NCBI GenBank assembly: GCA_008933995.1
Contig: WARS01000014.1
Coordinates: 5,627,192 to 5,691,191 of the forward strand
Direction of reading: 5' to 3'
DNA: 64,000 bases
DNA from: Datnioides undecimradiatus
Taxonomy: Eukaryota > Chordata > Actinopteri > Lobotiformes > Datnioididae
In this document: piece by piece, positions 42,684 to 54,998 of the stretch
Layout: every line of letters starts with the position of its first letter
How positions within the stretch are numbered: the first letter of the stretch is position 1
Notes under the pieces: generated by a model
Seen by the model: the letters and a program-made list of their open reading frames with translations, nothing else
Databases searched by the model: none
What the model was told of the DNA's origin: nothing
Translations under genes and position numbers: made by a program

Positions 42684-45600
42684 TTAGACTAGTCCAGTCT
42701 GTGTGTGCAGGTGTAAGGGGTACGGTTGGTAGAGCAGAGTTGATCCCCCTTGGGGTATGTAATAGCTGCAGTAGCTGGGTTCTGCTAGATAGGGGGCACT
42801 GTGCTCAGCAAGGTATGGGGCAGGCTGGTAGAAGCACGTCACATGGTCCGTGTTGGGAATAATGTTCTGCTCTCCTAAAACCTTCAGTGCCAGCACTGTG
42901 ATCATGTTAAGCGTCTGACGCCTCTCGTGTCCCATCAGACAAACCGTGCTATCGTCTACAACACGACGCAGTGTCATCAGGTACTGGTACTTGCTTCTCT
43001 CCTCACCAATAAAATGGTTCTTCAAGTAGGACAGGATCTTCCTCTGCTGCTCCTGCACGTCAGGGAAATCGATGAAAAAGCGTGAGCACATGTAACGCTC
43101 CAGTGTCTTTATCTGAGTCTCACTGGCTGGTCGGTAGTCTCTGACCAACAGGTTGCTGTATTTTAATAAGCCGCCACCCCGAATCTCCTCAGGGTTCCTG
43201 GTGGCAATTAGGCGGTAGCGCAGGTGGTCCATGGCTGCCTCAAAGTCACCATACATGCTCTCTGCCAGGACCTCGACAGCAGGGACCGAGTCAGGTGCCT
43301 GAGGACTTCTGCTCTGTTCAGGCATGTCTGCAGTTACCTTGGGGACCTCTTTGTTCTCAGGCACAGAGATGGATGCCTCATCAGCTTCTGGAGGGGCAGA
43401 TTCCCCTGGGCACTGAGACAGAGATGGAGGCAGCACATGCGAGGTGGCGCTCGGGATTGTGATTGGAAAAGAAACAGGCTCAGCAACCCCAGGCAACGAT
43501 GAGATATAATCTTGTTCCTTTTTATCCTCCAACTGTAGGAGAGGAATTCCTGGCTGAGGGGAGGACTCTTTAATCTGCTCCTCGCTGTCTGTGTTCAGTA
43601 TCAAAGGCTCCATGTCTGAAGATACCTGAGGTACAAGGTCCTCCGACTCCACTGGTGGAGTGAGGCAGAGGAGGGGAGGGCTGAGGCAGGGGGAAGGGGG
43701 GCTGAGACAGAGTGGAGGAGGGCTGAGGCTAAGCATGGGAGGGGTCAGGTAAGGAGGTGAGCTCAGGCAGGATGAAGTAGGGCTGAAACTTAGGGGTGGA
43801 GAACTAAAGCTGGTAGCCGGGCTGACTGTGCTCAGCAAAGGAGATGAGATGCAGTGAGATGGAGGGGTCAGACATGGAGGAGGACTGAGGCTGGGTGGCG
43901 AGGGAGTGAAGCAGGGAGGGGAAAGACTGAGTATGGGAGGGGTGAGACAGGAAAGAGGAGGTGTTACACAGTCGGAAGGGGAGGGTGTACTAAGTGTGGT
44001 CTCTTGAGGGGTGCCATCGGGCTGATCCAAGTCCATCTTTTTGGTCCGTAGTTCTCTGTATTTATCCTCATCACTGAGCTCAACTTCTGAGGTACATACA
44101 AGTTCTTGGGTGTTTAAGTTGGACGTAACAGTGGGTGAAACTAACATGTCCACTGAGTCATGGGGCTCTGATTGTTTGGATGCAGGGACAGTTTTATCTG
44201 CAGGGGACTGGCTTTGCTCATCAAAAGCTTGATGTGTAGTTGGTATCTGATTTAGGCTCTGAATACTTGTCTCACGTGAATTCTCTGTGGTTATCTGAGG
44301 GGATGATGGCTCTTCAGTTAAAGCAGACACGGAATCCACAGCAGAGGTGGAGTTAATATCAGGGGCTGGATCAGGAGATGAGGTAAGCTCTAGGTTTGAA
44401 ACTAGGTCACTGGAAGAGTTGGGTTCAGGCCCAGGGCTGGTTTCAGTAGAGAGACTAATCACTGGAGTGCCTGTAGGGTCCAAAGTGAGAGCTGTCGGCT
44501 TTGGGTTAAAGGCTATCTCAGGCTCAGGGCTAGGGCACGGGATTGGATCCAGACAGGGCACTGTAACAGATTCACTCTCTAAGACTGGACCAGTGGAATG
44601 ATTTGGAGTCACCTTCCTACACATCCTCCGAGGAGGCTTGGGAGAGGAGTGTTTGAGCACCACCATGTGAGATAGTCTATCTGAGGCCTTACAAGAGGGA
44701 GAAGAGGAGGTCTTTTTGTTAGAAACAAGGCTGGGTGGTGCAGGTAAAATATCCTGAGTATCTGGAGGGCTGACGGCATCAAGTGTGTTATCTGTGTGTG
44801 GTGTGCTGTGAGTCTCCAGTGTTTCCTGTGTGCCAGTAGGCTGTGTGTTGTGAGGTGTAAGAGATATGGAAGAGGTGGAGCAGGAACAATCAATACCCTG
44901 TGTATCTTCAGTGTTTTTTGCTTCTGATGCTAGAATCTTTTCTGCCACTTCACTTATTTCTGTGTCATTTTCCTTCTCTGCTTGCCTCCCCATCTCTGCT
45001 TCTACTTTTCTTTCATCTGTCTCTATCTTTGCATGTGAAGATGTGCTGGCGCCTGGAACAGACACATGTTGTGTCTTATCTTTCTCAGTGCCTCTCTGAT
45101 CCTCACAGAAACACTTAGAGGAGTCTGTACTTTGCCGCTCCTCTGCCAGGTTTAGAGACTGTTTCTCAGTTTCGTTTGAGGTTTTTGGCGGCTCGGGCTG
45201 TCCCATCTGCTCTGTGAATTCTTTCTGTTCATCAAGGGGTCTCTTGTGGTCAGATTGTTCTCTCTGGGCAGGGAGTTTTTTGTGATTTGAATGTGCTGGT
45301 TGCGGGCCATCATGTGGCTGCTTCTGGGACTGCTCTACTTTTGTTGAGCATTTGGTTTCGTCTGAGAGCTCGGACTTGTATACGAGTTCAATTTGAGTTG
45401 GAGGCTGAGCTTCCTCAGAGGTCTGTCTGTTTTCTGACGAAAGGTTTAGAGATGTCTGGTCAGACAGGTCTGTCTCACTGAAGTTTTCTCTGTCCCCTGA
45501 CACTTCTTTTAACTCTGCCGCTGTTTTTCTTTTGACGTCTTTTTCTGCTTCGGAGTGTTTTGTCTGCTTTGTCTGTTCCGTTTCTTCTGAAAGTTCTGTC

Positions 45601-46782
45601 TGGTCCTCCTTTTCATGCACCTCATCTCTCTGTTGCGTCTGGTTGATCTGAGCCTCCTCTTTGCTGGATGAGTCTTTACCAGTGGACTTCTCAGTTTCCA
45701 TTTCTGCAGCTTTGGCCTTTGTGAGCAGAGTGGGAGAGTCTTTATCCTGATTCTCTGCATGGTGGCCCTTCAGATCAGTAGTATTGTCTTTGTGCTGTGA
45801 TTCCTGCTGCATGTAGGACTCCAGGAGACGATCCAGAATGATCTGGAAGGAGTCGACACTGAACTCAAACTGTCGCCTCAGCACACTCACAAATTTGAGC
45901 TCCAGGTTTTTGCCACTGTTGTTTGAGAGCGAGATGAGGCTCCAGCGGTCATGCTCATTGAAGACCTTGACCATTTTTTGGACATAGGCCTCCTTCATTG
46001 TAGCACTGCTGATCCGCTCCCTGTTGACTCCAGCAGGTAGGCAGTCCAGCAAGCAGCCCAGCACTGACTCCTTGATCACCTGGGAAGAGAAGAGGTCAAC
46101 AACATGACAGCTACAACTAATGACTGCAATCTGAGTGCAGTTTTGCTGGTTGAACTGAATATTGTGATGCTCTTGTGGTTTAGTTTTCTGTATAATGCAA
46201 TAAAAATATTATAACCAGCACTATTGATTGAGCTTTATGGTAAAATGTTCTAAAATTAGATTATGGGTAGAATGACATTACAATGGCATTACTATCAATA
46301 CAGCATCTCAGGAATAAAAAATGCAACACCCTCGGAAAAGAGAAAGTAGAGATCTAGTATTGCATACATAGATAATACAGGAGGATGAAAGTTAATGCAC
46401 AGACCTGAACCTCAACTCTCAACTTTTATCCATTGACCTGCTTCTATTTTCTGACCAAACACTACAGTTATCATACCTGGAACTCCTCCTGACTGGGCAG
46501 CTCCACTCCAAAGATGATGTCCAAGTCTTTGTAGCTTGTTCCGTTGTCTCGGACAAGAACGTGGCTGGCCGTGGAGCCGTTCAAACGAACATCTCTCACT
46601 CTGATCCCCTGCTTCTGCAGCCTAGCCCGCACAGCTATGATGATGTCTCTAGGACGCAGCTCCAACGTAGGAAAGTTCCCACGGCCGTGGATTGGAACCA
46701 CCTCTGACAAAACCTGATGGAGAACCTCCACCTGCTCGGCATTCAGGCTGTGGAAGCGCTGACTAGATCTGGTTTCAGACAT
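42684..46782 (-). CDS. tent5d: tent5d, TENT5/FAM46 poly(A) polymerase with a giant insertion (1233 aa)
   Basis: Two coding exons, 46477-46782 and 42684-46079, phase 0. TENT5 enzymes add A residues to mRNA 3' ends. Residues 1-102 hold [10 protein letters not shown], the nucleotidyltransferase GS motif ([11 protein letters not shown]69-S70) and catalytic aspartates in YKDLDIIF (D86, D88). The third acidic residue lies in KNLELKF (E162). [16 protein letters not shown] follows. The conserved C-terminal part restarts at about residue 1040 with [58 protein letters not shown] and [10 protein letters not shown]. Ser after KFV, FGVELP and NHFIGE point to TENT5D, as does the Xq21-like neighbourhood. 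Between about residues 193 and 1040 there is an uninterrupted in-frame stretch absent from mammalian TENT5D (389 aa). It is Glu/Lys/Gln-rich first, then Ser/Thr/Pro-rich, with CLTPP/LSLSPP repeats. An acceptor at 46792 ahead of the ATG implies an upstream 5' UTR exon. Confidence 0.93.
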
Positions 46783-46791
46783 ACTGCTGCC

Positions 46792-49229
46792 CTGAGGGGA
46801 GGGAGGGAGGATGACAATGAGAGTTTATTACAACTCCCCAACAAAATGTGCTATGTGTTTAACTCTCCCGCTCTCTGTCTGTCACACACACACACTTAGC
46901 GCTCACTCACACTCATATGCACACTCCCTGCCAGTCTGCTGTCTGAAAGTCACAGCTTGGCTGACAGCTTTTCCACAATGCTAATGTAACTGCTGTGTTG
47001 ACAAGCTGACACATGGAGCGATCCACATAGATGTGCTTTGCATAAATATTCTTCCACTGCTCAACCAGATCACAACAAATTAAGAGGACGTGTTTCACTG
47101 GAGTCACAGAATCAGATACACGTTACCACCCACAAGTCTTTAAGCACATCAAGTAGTCCATTTATTGAGATCTCAGTTTCACACAATACCTGGTTCAGCT
47201 CTTTTGAGAGCCTTACACAGAATAACACTAAAATGTAAAACAAATAAGATAATAATAATAATAATAATAATAACAATTATAAATTTAAATAATAATAATA
47301 ATAATAATAGCAACATCAACAGCTGGAGGTCTACTTAATCTTTGTTTATTGATTGTTTCCACCAGAGGAGCAAGGGTTAAGCTGTATGAGTCATCACCAG
47401 CAGACTGCATTAATCACACCAACGTCACTAATTAAAGACACACATCTGTTTTTGTGCCCGTGTTTGCAGCACATGCTGTGTATACATTACAAACAATTAC
47501 TCCCACACATATTCATGTGAGTGCGCACAAGCTTTTATATAACACCTTCATAAATTGTAACACAAATTGGAACAAAGTGGGATTTAATATCAGCCAATTA
47601 TTTTTGTTTGGCTCTCACATGTGTAATCCTCCTGGCAGTTACAAGCGCACCCTCTGCACCCAGACTCCATCAATCAATCTCCACAAACTAGACATATTTT
47701 TCAATAAACCAAACAACATTTGCCTAACCAAGTCTGTCAGAGGAGTCTCTGTTATGTGTTTGAGTATGTGATTGTGGGTGCTTATAAAAGTGTTTCAGGG
47801 AGTAAGTGCTTGTGTTTGAGTGTGCAACTGTGGTTCATGGCAGCCCATTATGATCTATTGTTTGCTTTAATCAATAGATGTCACTCAGTGCTACAGCTGA
47901 ATGCTGCTGATTGCTATGATTTGTCAATACTAGCAGGGTAAACATTGGGATACTAATGAGCAGTAATGGGGTGCTTTCTGGTAGCAGTTTATCAGACATC
48001 ACAGGGCTACAGTCTGCAAGAACCACAAACAGTCTGTTGTACGGTGTGTTTATGAATCCTCTAATTCATGATGCACACATTTCAACAAACACTAAAGAAG
48101 AGCGCATTACTCCATCACATCTGTAAAACTGCAAAACACAACATTTCTGGTCATTCAAAAAGAGCTCCATATGCTTACCAGAAGACAAAGAAGTTGGGTC
48201 TGACAACACAAAGCTCCTAAATTAAACTGCTGTGGATGAGACATCTTTTTGAGCCCCACTTAAACAAGGTAAACCTCAAGTTGAAGAAATAGCAATCATA
48301 CATCCAGACCCAATAAAATACAGTTTCAGACATTGACACTGAATGTATATATACACACAATGAAACAATGTGCTGAGGAGACAGAGAGGCACTGCGGGAC
48401 TGTTCTCCAGCTAGCCCCTGTATCTCCCCCTCCCCTTTCGCACTCTTCTGCAAACTTGCAGCCTGAGTGACTCATCCAGGCGTATCGGCTCAGCTCACAC
48501 ATAATCTATGGCCACTGAAAAATCCAACAAATCAGAGGGTCTCATAAACATTGGACTAAATCTAAGCACAAACACAAACGGTAATACTTTCAGGTAGGAT
48601 ACAGAAACAACATTTTTTGTCCTGTGCATACACAACTTCACAAAGAGACTAGACTTATTTTTTCAAAGACAGATCTTGTTTATTTCTGTGTATCCTCTCT
48701 TCTCTTTCTTTTACTTAAACAATGTTTAAACAACACAGTATTTGCTGCCTTACTCTGCAAAAATGTGCAGTGTAAATTTGCTATTCTACAAAAAAAATCT
48801 GTTTTTTTTTTTTTTTAAAGGAGCACAATCTTTAAATCTTTATAGGAGTCTTTAAAATTTTGTTGTTAAACTTTTGTTGTTGTTTTTTTAATAATAATGA
48901 AAGTTGTTTCCCCATAAAATAACCACCAACAGGAAGGTAACAGTTTACCTTCAGTACCATCACGGCTTAAAATTTACTGGAAGTGATCCAGAGCCCTGCT
49001 GAATCTCACTCTGCCCTGCTGGTCTTCACTCTAATCACCTAATCACGCACTTACTTACTCCAGAGATACCAGGTGAGGGCAATTAACCGCAATTAAGTGC
49101 CTGGCAGGATAAAGGGCAGATGTACCTCTGAGCACCAGGATTAAAAACACATTAGATAATGGTGTGCATGCTCCGTGCAGCCACAGAAAAAAGTGAATTA
49201 TCTAACTTTCCAGAGCTGACGGTTCTTAC
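46792..49229. other. probable 5' UTR intron of tent5d
   Basis: Flanked on the minus strand by a donor (caacag|gtaaga) at 49230/49229 and a pyrimidine-rich acceptor (cctcccctcag) at 46792. It contains an AAT/TAA repeat and no recognised gene. Confidence 0.5.
47247..47309. repeat. interrupted (AAT)n trinucleotide repeat
   Basis: Two blocks of ATA/AAT repeats split by caattataaatttaa. Confidence 0.85.
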
Positions 49230-49545
49230 CTGTTGCTGTGGCTTTTGGGGGAGCAACTGGCTCCTGACGAGTGGAATTAAACCTTGAGTATCCACCGAGG
49301 TTCAGGTCCGGAGAGTCTGCGTCTCTTGTACGTGGGTTTGTTTTTCTTTTGAAGTCCCTACCCACTCCGGTGAGGCTCGGTACTGATGCTGCTCTGTCCC
49401 TTATAAGGCATTCGAGGCTAGAATCTGTGCGCGAGTTCATTCGGGCGCTGTCCAGGAGATCGCGTGGTGCTGAAATGAAGACTGAAATGAGTCCTCGCGC
49501 TCTTGTTTTCTCCTCCGGCCGCCCGGAGCGTAACGCAGTTTCCAT
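49230..49545 (-). other. probable 5' UTR exon of tent5d, with an upstream ORF
   Basis: CpG-rich block ending at a strong donor, GTAAGA (49224-49229). An ATG at 49543-49545 opens an ORF through to the donor. Spliced to the tent5d coding exon at 46791, that frame would read on past the main ATG and stop within a few codons. The transcription start is unknown, so the exon's left limit on the transcript is an estimate. Confidence 0.45.
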
Positions 49546-49578
49546 AGCGACCTGCCGTCATTCAGTTATGACTGGGGA

Positions 49579-49613
49579 GTTTGTGTGTGTGTGTGTGTGT
49601 GCGTACGTACGTA
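49579..49613. repeat. (TG)n(CGTA)n microsatellite
   Basis: TG array followed by gtacgtacgtac, just upstream of the tent5d 5' exon. Confidence 0.8.
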
Positions 49614-50490
49614 CAGCAGTCTACGGTGACAACAATAATGGTGGAGTTGTGTGTTGCGGTAGTGCATGGCGCGGGGGGCGTTAACAGGTGTAATATAATT
49701 CTTATATGCGCCTCAATGTGTGTGTCCGCCATAAAAATAAGTTTACGAGCTAAAGTCAGAGCCTAGACGAGCTAAAACGTGCACTGTACTGCCTGAATGA
49801 ATGACTGTGAGCGACGTGGAAGAAGGAGCACTTTATTCCTGCTCCTGGTGTTTTGGTGGTTTGGTTTTGAGTCCAAATCCCAGTGTCAGCTCATATGTTA
49901 GCGTGTCTTGGGGTTGAGGACGGGACCTCTATGTTTGATGGCTCGCTCAAACCTTAGGGAGACAACTTGGAGGACCCCTGTATTGAGCCGCAGCCTGGCT
50001 GCAGGTTAGTTTTGAGGGACGTTTTAAGATACTTTTCATTCACTTCTTCACTCACGCACACACCATTATATCTAGTGCCGTGACCATACAGACTAACAGC
50101 AGATACAGTATGAGTCATCCATGCTGCTCCCTCCCCCTGACCCAGCCGTTAATCCCCCCCACCCCCCAACCCCAGCCCCTTTCGGCTGGCCAGTGCACGC
50201 ACACACCGGAATCTTTTTTTTCTCTTTGAACAACCGCTAATCTTGTTTCTCCCCATGCTGCATTTCCATCTCATCAATACCAACTAGCCTAAATTCCTGT
50301 GTCCCCGTCAGGTTACAAACCCCGTCCAGACTTCGCTTCTCTCCGTGCAGAACTCTACCAAAAAAACATTCACATATGTTACGTACTGCATCAGAGATGA
50401 GGTGAAAGAAACATAACTGAGAGCGTTAAGGTAAACAGCGAGAGCCCCGGTAGAAAAGGTCAATTTACTCCTTCACCAAAAAAGCACAAA

Positions 50491-50498
50491 TGACGTCA
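50491..50498. promoter_or_regulatory. palindromic CRE (TGACGTCA) between tent5d and chmp1b
   Basis: Perfect CREB/ATF palindrome in a CpG-containing stretch about 0.73 kb upstream of the chmp1b ATG. Confidence 0.4.
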
Positions 50499-50890
50499 CT
50501 AGACGTGTACCACAACCTACCGATACCGGGTACAAACTATTTTTATCCTGGATGGAACTTGTCTGCTTTGGACACGCGCGCCCGTCCACCTCTTGAACAG
50601 TCGTGACGTAGGAGGCGCGAGCACGCCATGCAAAAATCGTGACCGTGTGACGACGGCGAAAGGAGACAGAAGACGCGATTGAATTCAAAGATAAAGATAA
50701 GTCAAGATATTGATAGGACGTGGCCTTTTGATGTATGTAGTCAGTTGAGACGACAAATGCTATCGCACGTGGACCCATCTCTGTAATAGTATGACATTCA
50801 TTCATAATTAACCCCAAGGATAGACATATAATACAAAATAACTCAAATGACGGATAATTCATCAAGCAAGTGCTGATCAACGCCACTGCT

Positions 50891-50901
50891 CTGCGCATGC
50901 G
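50891..50901. promoter_or_regulatory. NRF1-type site (tgcgcatgcg) in the chmp1b promoter
   Basis: Near-palindromic NRF1 motif 325 bp upstream of the chmp1b ATG, typical of housekeeping promoters. Occupancy is inferred only. Confidence 0.5.
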
Positions 50902-51225
50902 TCATGTGTGGACGCAAAATTTTCACCGTTTTATAAGCGGTTCACAAAATTTATCGATTGATTACAGAAGCTCTCCTGCAAGAAAAACTATTTTCGATAC
51001 ATATGAGACAGACGTTTCGACTTAAAGACAAATGAGAAACTTCAACTCTGATTCAGTGATCGCAAGCAAACGCGGAAGTGTGCAGTGAAGCCTCTTGCGT
51101 CGCAACAGTGACGAACGTGCGCTAGCTTAAAAAAAAATCAAAACAAGCGTTTGTGAGTGGCTGGGTGCTGCTTAGTAGCTGTGTAAAACCAGGCTGAGTG
51201 TTTGTCTCAGAAAGAGACCATCATC

Positions 51226-54200
51226 ATGTCGAATATGGAGAGTATCCTTTCCTGTTTAGTGCAGTTACCTAGCAATAGCAGTAGCTGGCCAAATGACATC
51301 TACGTCTGTTTGCTAGTGCTGATATAAAACAGCTTGTAACTTTTGCCCAGTCATCCAATGATGAAGAAAAAGGATGGCCGGCTAATGTTAGCAAGCTCGC
51401 CTGACCAATTTGATTACCGTTTGGTTTAACTCTCCCTTGCTGAGGAAAAGCAATTTATCATGCTTACATTAAGCTGGAAGCTTAAGTTTATAATCAGTAT
51501 ACATCTTACAATTCTAATGTATTACTAAAATAAATAATTCCCTGACTAGCTATACAGAACACTTGTTCAACCTCAAGTTTGCTGCCAAGGAGCTGCAGCG
51601 CAACTCCAAGAAATGTGACAAAGAGGAAAAGGCAGAAAAGGCTAAAGTCAAACAGGTTGGCTTCTTAAATTGTGAGTTTACAAGAAGCCTGGATCCGGGA
51701 AAAGGCTGGGTTATATGTTTGCGGCTATTGTCTGTGTAATGTTTTTGTTCTTGTTTCTCAGGCTATTCAGAAGGGGAATGTGGAGGCAGCCAGGATCCAT
51801 GCTGAGAACGCCATCCGTCAGAAGCATCAGTCCATTAACTTCTTGAGGATGAGTGCACGGGTGGATGCTGTGGCTTCTAGGGTCCAGACTGCTGTCACTA
51901 TGAACCAGGTCAGCACTGCAGGTCAATGGTTTGTAGACTTGCCATGCTTTCTGATGTTATGTCAATCAGGGAAATGACAACCAGTGAAAAACATATTTAC
52001 TGGAGTCGCATCTTTATCTTTTAACATCTTATTCAGAGTATGTCAGATCATTGTTGAAAGAGAAAAGGGGAACAGAGGTTTGTACTGTCCACCACGAATG
52101 AGATTTACCTCGTGTCATGTCATTTACCTGGCAGTGAGACCGAGCAACCGTCCACTTTATTAACCAAACCACCTTGTTGGTAGGTACCTTAAGAATGACC
52201 TCCTGTATTCACTGAAAAAGATGTAGAATCCACATGGCTTTTACATGGCAGTGGTTACTCTTGTATGACTCTGTTATACCTCTGCAGTAGAGTACATGAG
52301 CTCATATTTACCATATATTTCACCATGCAAGTGCATATTTTGAACACTTTGAAAACATCTTATTTCAGGAGGTATTCAGAAGGTGGAAAGCTGCAGAGCG
52401 TAACCATTTCAGAGTAAAAAGCCCACGGTAGTCTCTCCTTAAGACACACTCAGTCAAACGTCCTACACAAAGCAGGCAGAGGGAGTGAGCGTGAGCAAAA
52501 AAAAAAAGGCTAGCAGACATGCAAACAAAAAGCCGCCAATTACGTAATGTCATTAGATGTGCTTCAGACTTTAGGCTTTTAGCTTCTCGCTCTTATGAGA
52601 CTGACAGCCTCTTTAAATTGCTTTAATTCAGGTTCACCGTAGGACAGGCATTATTTAATAGAAAAGAACTTAATAGTGTCTATAGAAATGAAAGCAGAGT
52701 GTGAGATGGAGCTGAAAAACACCTGGGGGGAAAAAAAAAAAACCCCTGTATGTTGTTGTGCTACTGCTGCCTGTCTCATCAACACAGATGCATTTATAAT
52801 AAACCCCTTTATGCTAACATGGTCAGCTATTGGTAGGTTGGGCTTGACAAGATTAATCCTCATTCAGTGTCATGTTTGAAATATGAGGGATACTTTGAGG
52901 ATGACGGGCAGTCATGACAAAGCGTCTGGTTAAAAAGGTAAAAGTGACACCTAGTGGGAATAAAAGCATACAGCACATCAAGCTTTGCCTTCTCAAGAGC
53001 CATCTCCCTGTCAGACAAACGCTCTGATCCTGTTTCGAATCACAATAAATTTTAATGTGTCTTTTGTCCAGGTATCTAAATCACTGTCTGGAGTTGTCAA
53101 GTCCATGGATGCTACATTGAAAAGCATGAACCTGGAAAAGGTGAAAAAGCCAACATGGGCACGAAAAGACACACACATGAACAAAGTGAATGAAAATATG
53201 TTGGTTAGGATTTATTGAATGGCTTTCTTTGACTCTAACCCTCACTCTCGACAGATCTCCACATTAATGGAGAAGTTCGAAAGCCAGTTTGAGACTCTTG
53301 ATGTGCAGACAGCTCAGATGGAAGACACAATGGGCAACACCACCACTCTGACAACACCTCAGGTAATAAGCACTGTCTGCTTACAACCGGGGAAAACTGT
53401 GCCCCTGTGGCTACCTTTTAAAAGCACCAACAATTCAAACCCTGAATCCTCCAAACACACACTTCTGAAATAACTGTTTGCCCGGTTGGCTCCTAGAATG
53501 AAGTGGATATGCTGCTGCATGAGATGGCTGATGAAGCAGGGTGAGTACGGCCCATATGTTGAAATTTAAAAAAATATAAGTAACTGCAGTTACAACCTTA
53601 AAAGCTTTGATCGGGATAAAAAGAAATGGAGGGAATTCAAAAACACAATGTTCCTATTTGTTAAAAAAGACAGATTAACTTTAAAACAAGGCAGGATAAA
53701 TTGTGCTAAAAGCTTTATTTAAATGACTTTCATATTAAAATCTTTGTTTACACAGCTACTTTATAATACAAAAAGCCCATTAATACTAATGCTACAGTTT
53801 TTAAGATGCTGTGTTGTGAGGTCAAAGTGACTTTCCCGTTATTTTGTTGATTTTCTTCAAGAGCTAAAGCAGCAAAGTAGGAATTACGATGAAACTGTTT
53901 CTGTTTTTTTTTGTTTTTTTTTTAAAGGTTGGATCTTAACCTGAAGCTCCCTTCAGGCCAGACCTCCTCCCTGGCTTCTTCTGCAGAGCAGGTAACACAT
54001 CCACTCTTGTCATTATGCTGCCGCTGTATTTGCAGAAACGCAGAAACCGATTTCACACAGTATCTGTACTGTCTTTGGCTGTCTCACTGGTGCACATGAC
54101 ATTCGAATGGAAACTGAAAACGATGCTCCGCTGAAACACTCACCTCCTGTAAGAGTGACAGGTGGCTCTTAAACTGCTGCTGTTCGGTACAGTGGCCGTG

Positions 54201-54998
54201 GTCAACATGAGTTATCAGCGCTGCGCAGATCCTTATTAATATTAAGTTTCAACAACGGTAAAAAAATATTCAGATATCTGCAGAAGCATCTGAAACAAGC
54301 AGCTCAGTGTGTTTCTCACTGTCGACCTGTATCCTCAACACATCCCAAGCAACTTTTTCACCAAAAATGGCAAAAAGGGCCTGCGGTGGAGCTTTTCGAA
54401 CGTCATGGAGAGTGACGGTGTGACACAGAAGCAGTACACGCAGCCCTAATTTCACATAAACAACGAATGTTTGGAACACTGTGATCATACGGCACGACAG
54501 CGGAAAGGTAGATTATGTGGCAGGAAGTGAGTTGAGTCCTTACTGAACATGTTTGAAACATTTTCCGTCATGAAAGCTCACCAGCGGAATTCAGCCGACA
54601 TAATTCAAGCTGACCACAGCTGCTGTTTGTGAAGGACTTGATGCCTTCACCTCTCAAGTCTAAAATGGTTGATGGATTCTCTGAGAAACATCACTTAAAG
54701 TACAGTTCCTCAAGCTGCTCCACTGACAGACGCTTTTATGTTTCTAATTTGAGGCACCATCTAAACCTGAAAGGGTTTTCTATGTTTTGCAAGTTCTTAG
54801 TCGAGAATGCTATGATAAAAGAAAGATGTCTTGGGATTTGAAACTGGCTCACTTTGAGAGGAGCATATTTGTCTCAAAATACTTTTTTACAATTTTATCT
54901 TTGGCTGGATCTTCCCCTTGCTGTTTCACCTTGTTTTGTGCTGTTATCAGGACGAGCTCGCCCAGAGGCTGTCCAGACTGCGAGACCAGGTCTCGTAA
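51226..54998 (+). CDS. chmp1b: chmp1b, ESCRT-III subunit (197 aa, eight exons)
   Basis: Exons 51226-51241, 51558-51655, 51762-51908, 53072-53140, 53255-53362, 53497-53540, 53928-53991 and 54951-54998, 594 nt including TAA with all phases matching. The protein starts [18 protein letters not shown], the amphipathic first helix of CHMP1. It continues with [19 protein letters not shown] and [17 protein letters not shown], then [29 protein letters not shown] and the C-terminal MIT-interacting motif [18 protein letters not shown]1B assembles on endosomal, midbody and other membranes and recruits spastin, LIP5 and VPS4. The match is to CHMP1B rather than CHMP1A (SNMEKHLF, LEKISTLM). Length agrees with human (199 aa). 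Human CHMP1B is an intronless retrogene, so this spliced gene represents the original copy. An early AATAAA at 55076-55081 would give a very short 3' UTR. Confidence 0.96.
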
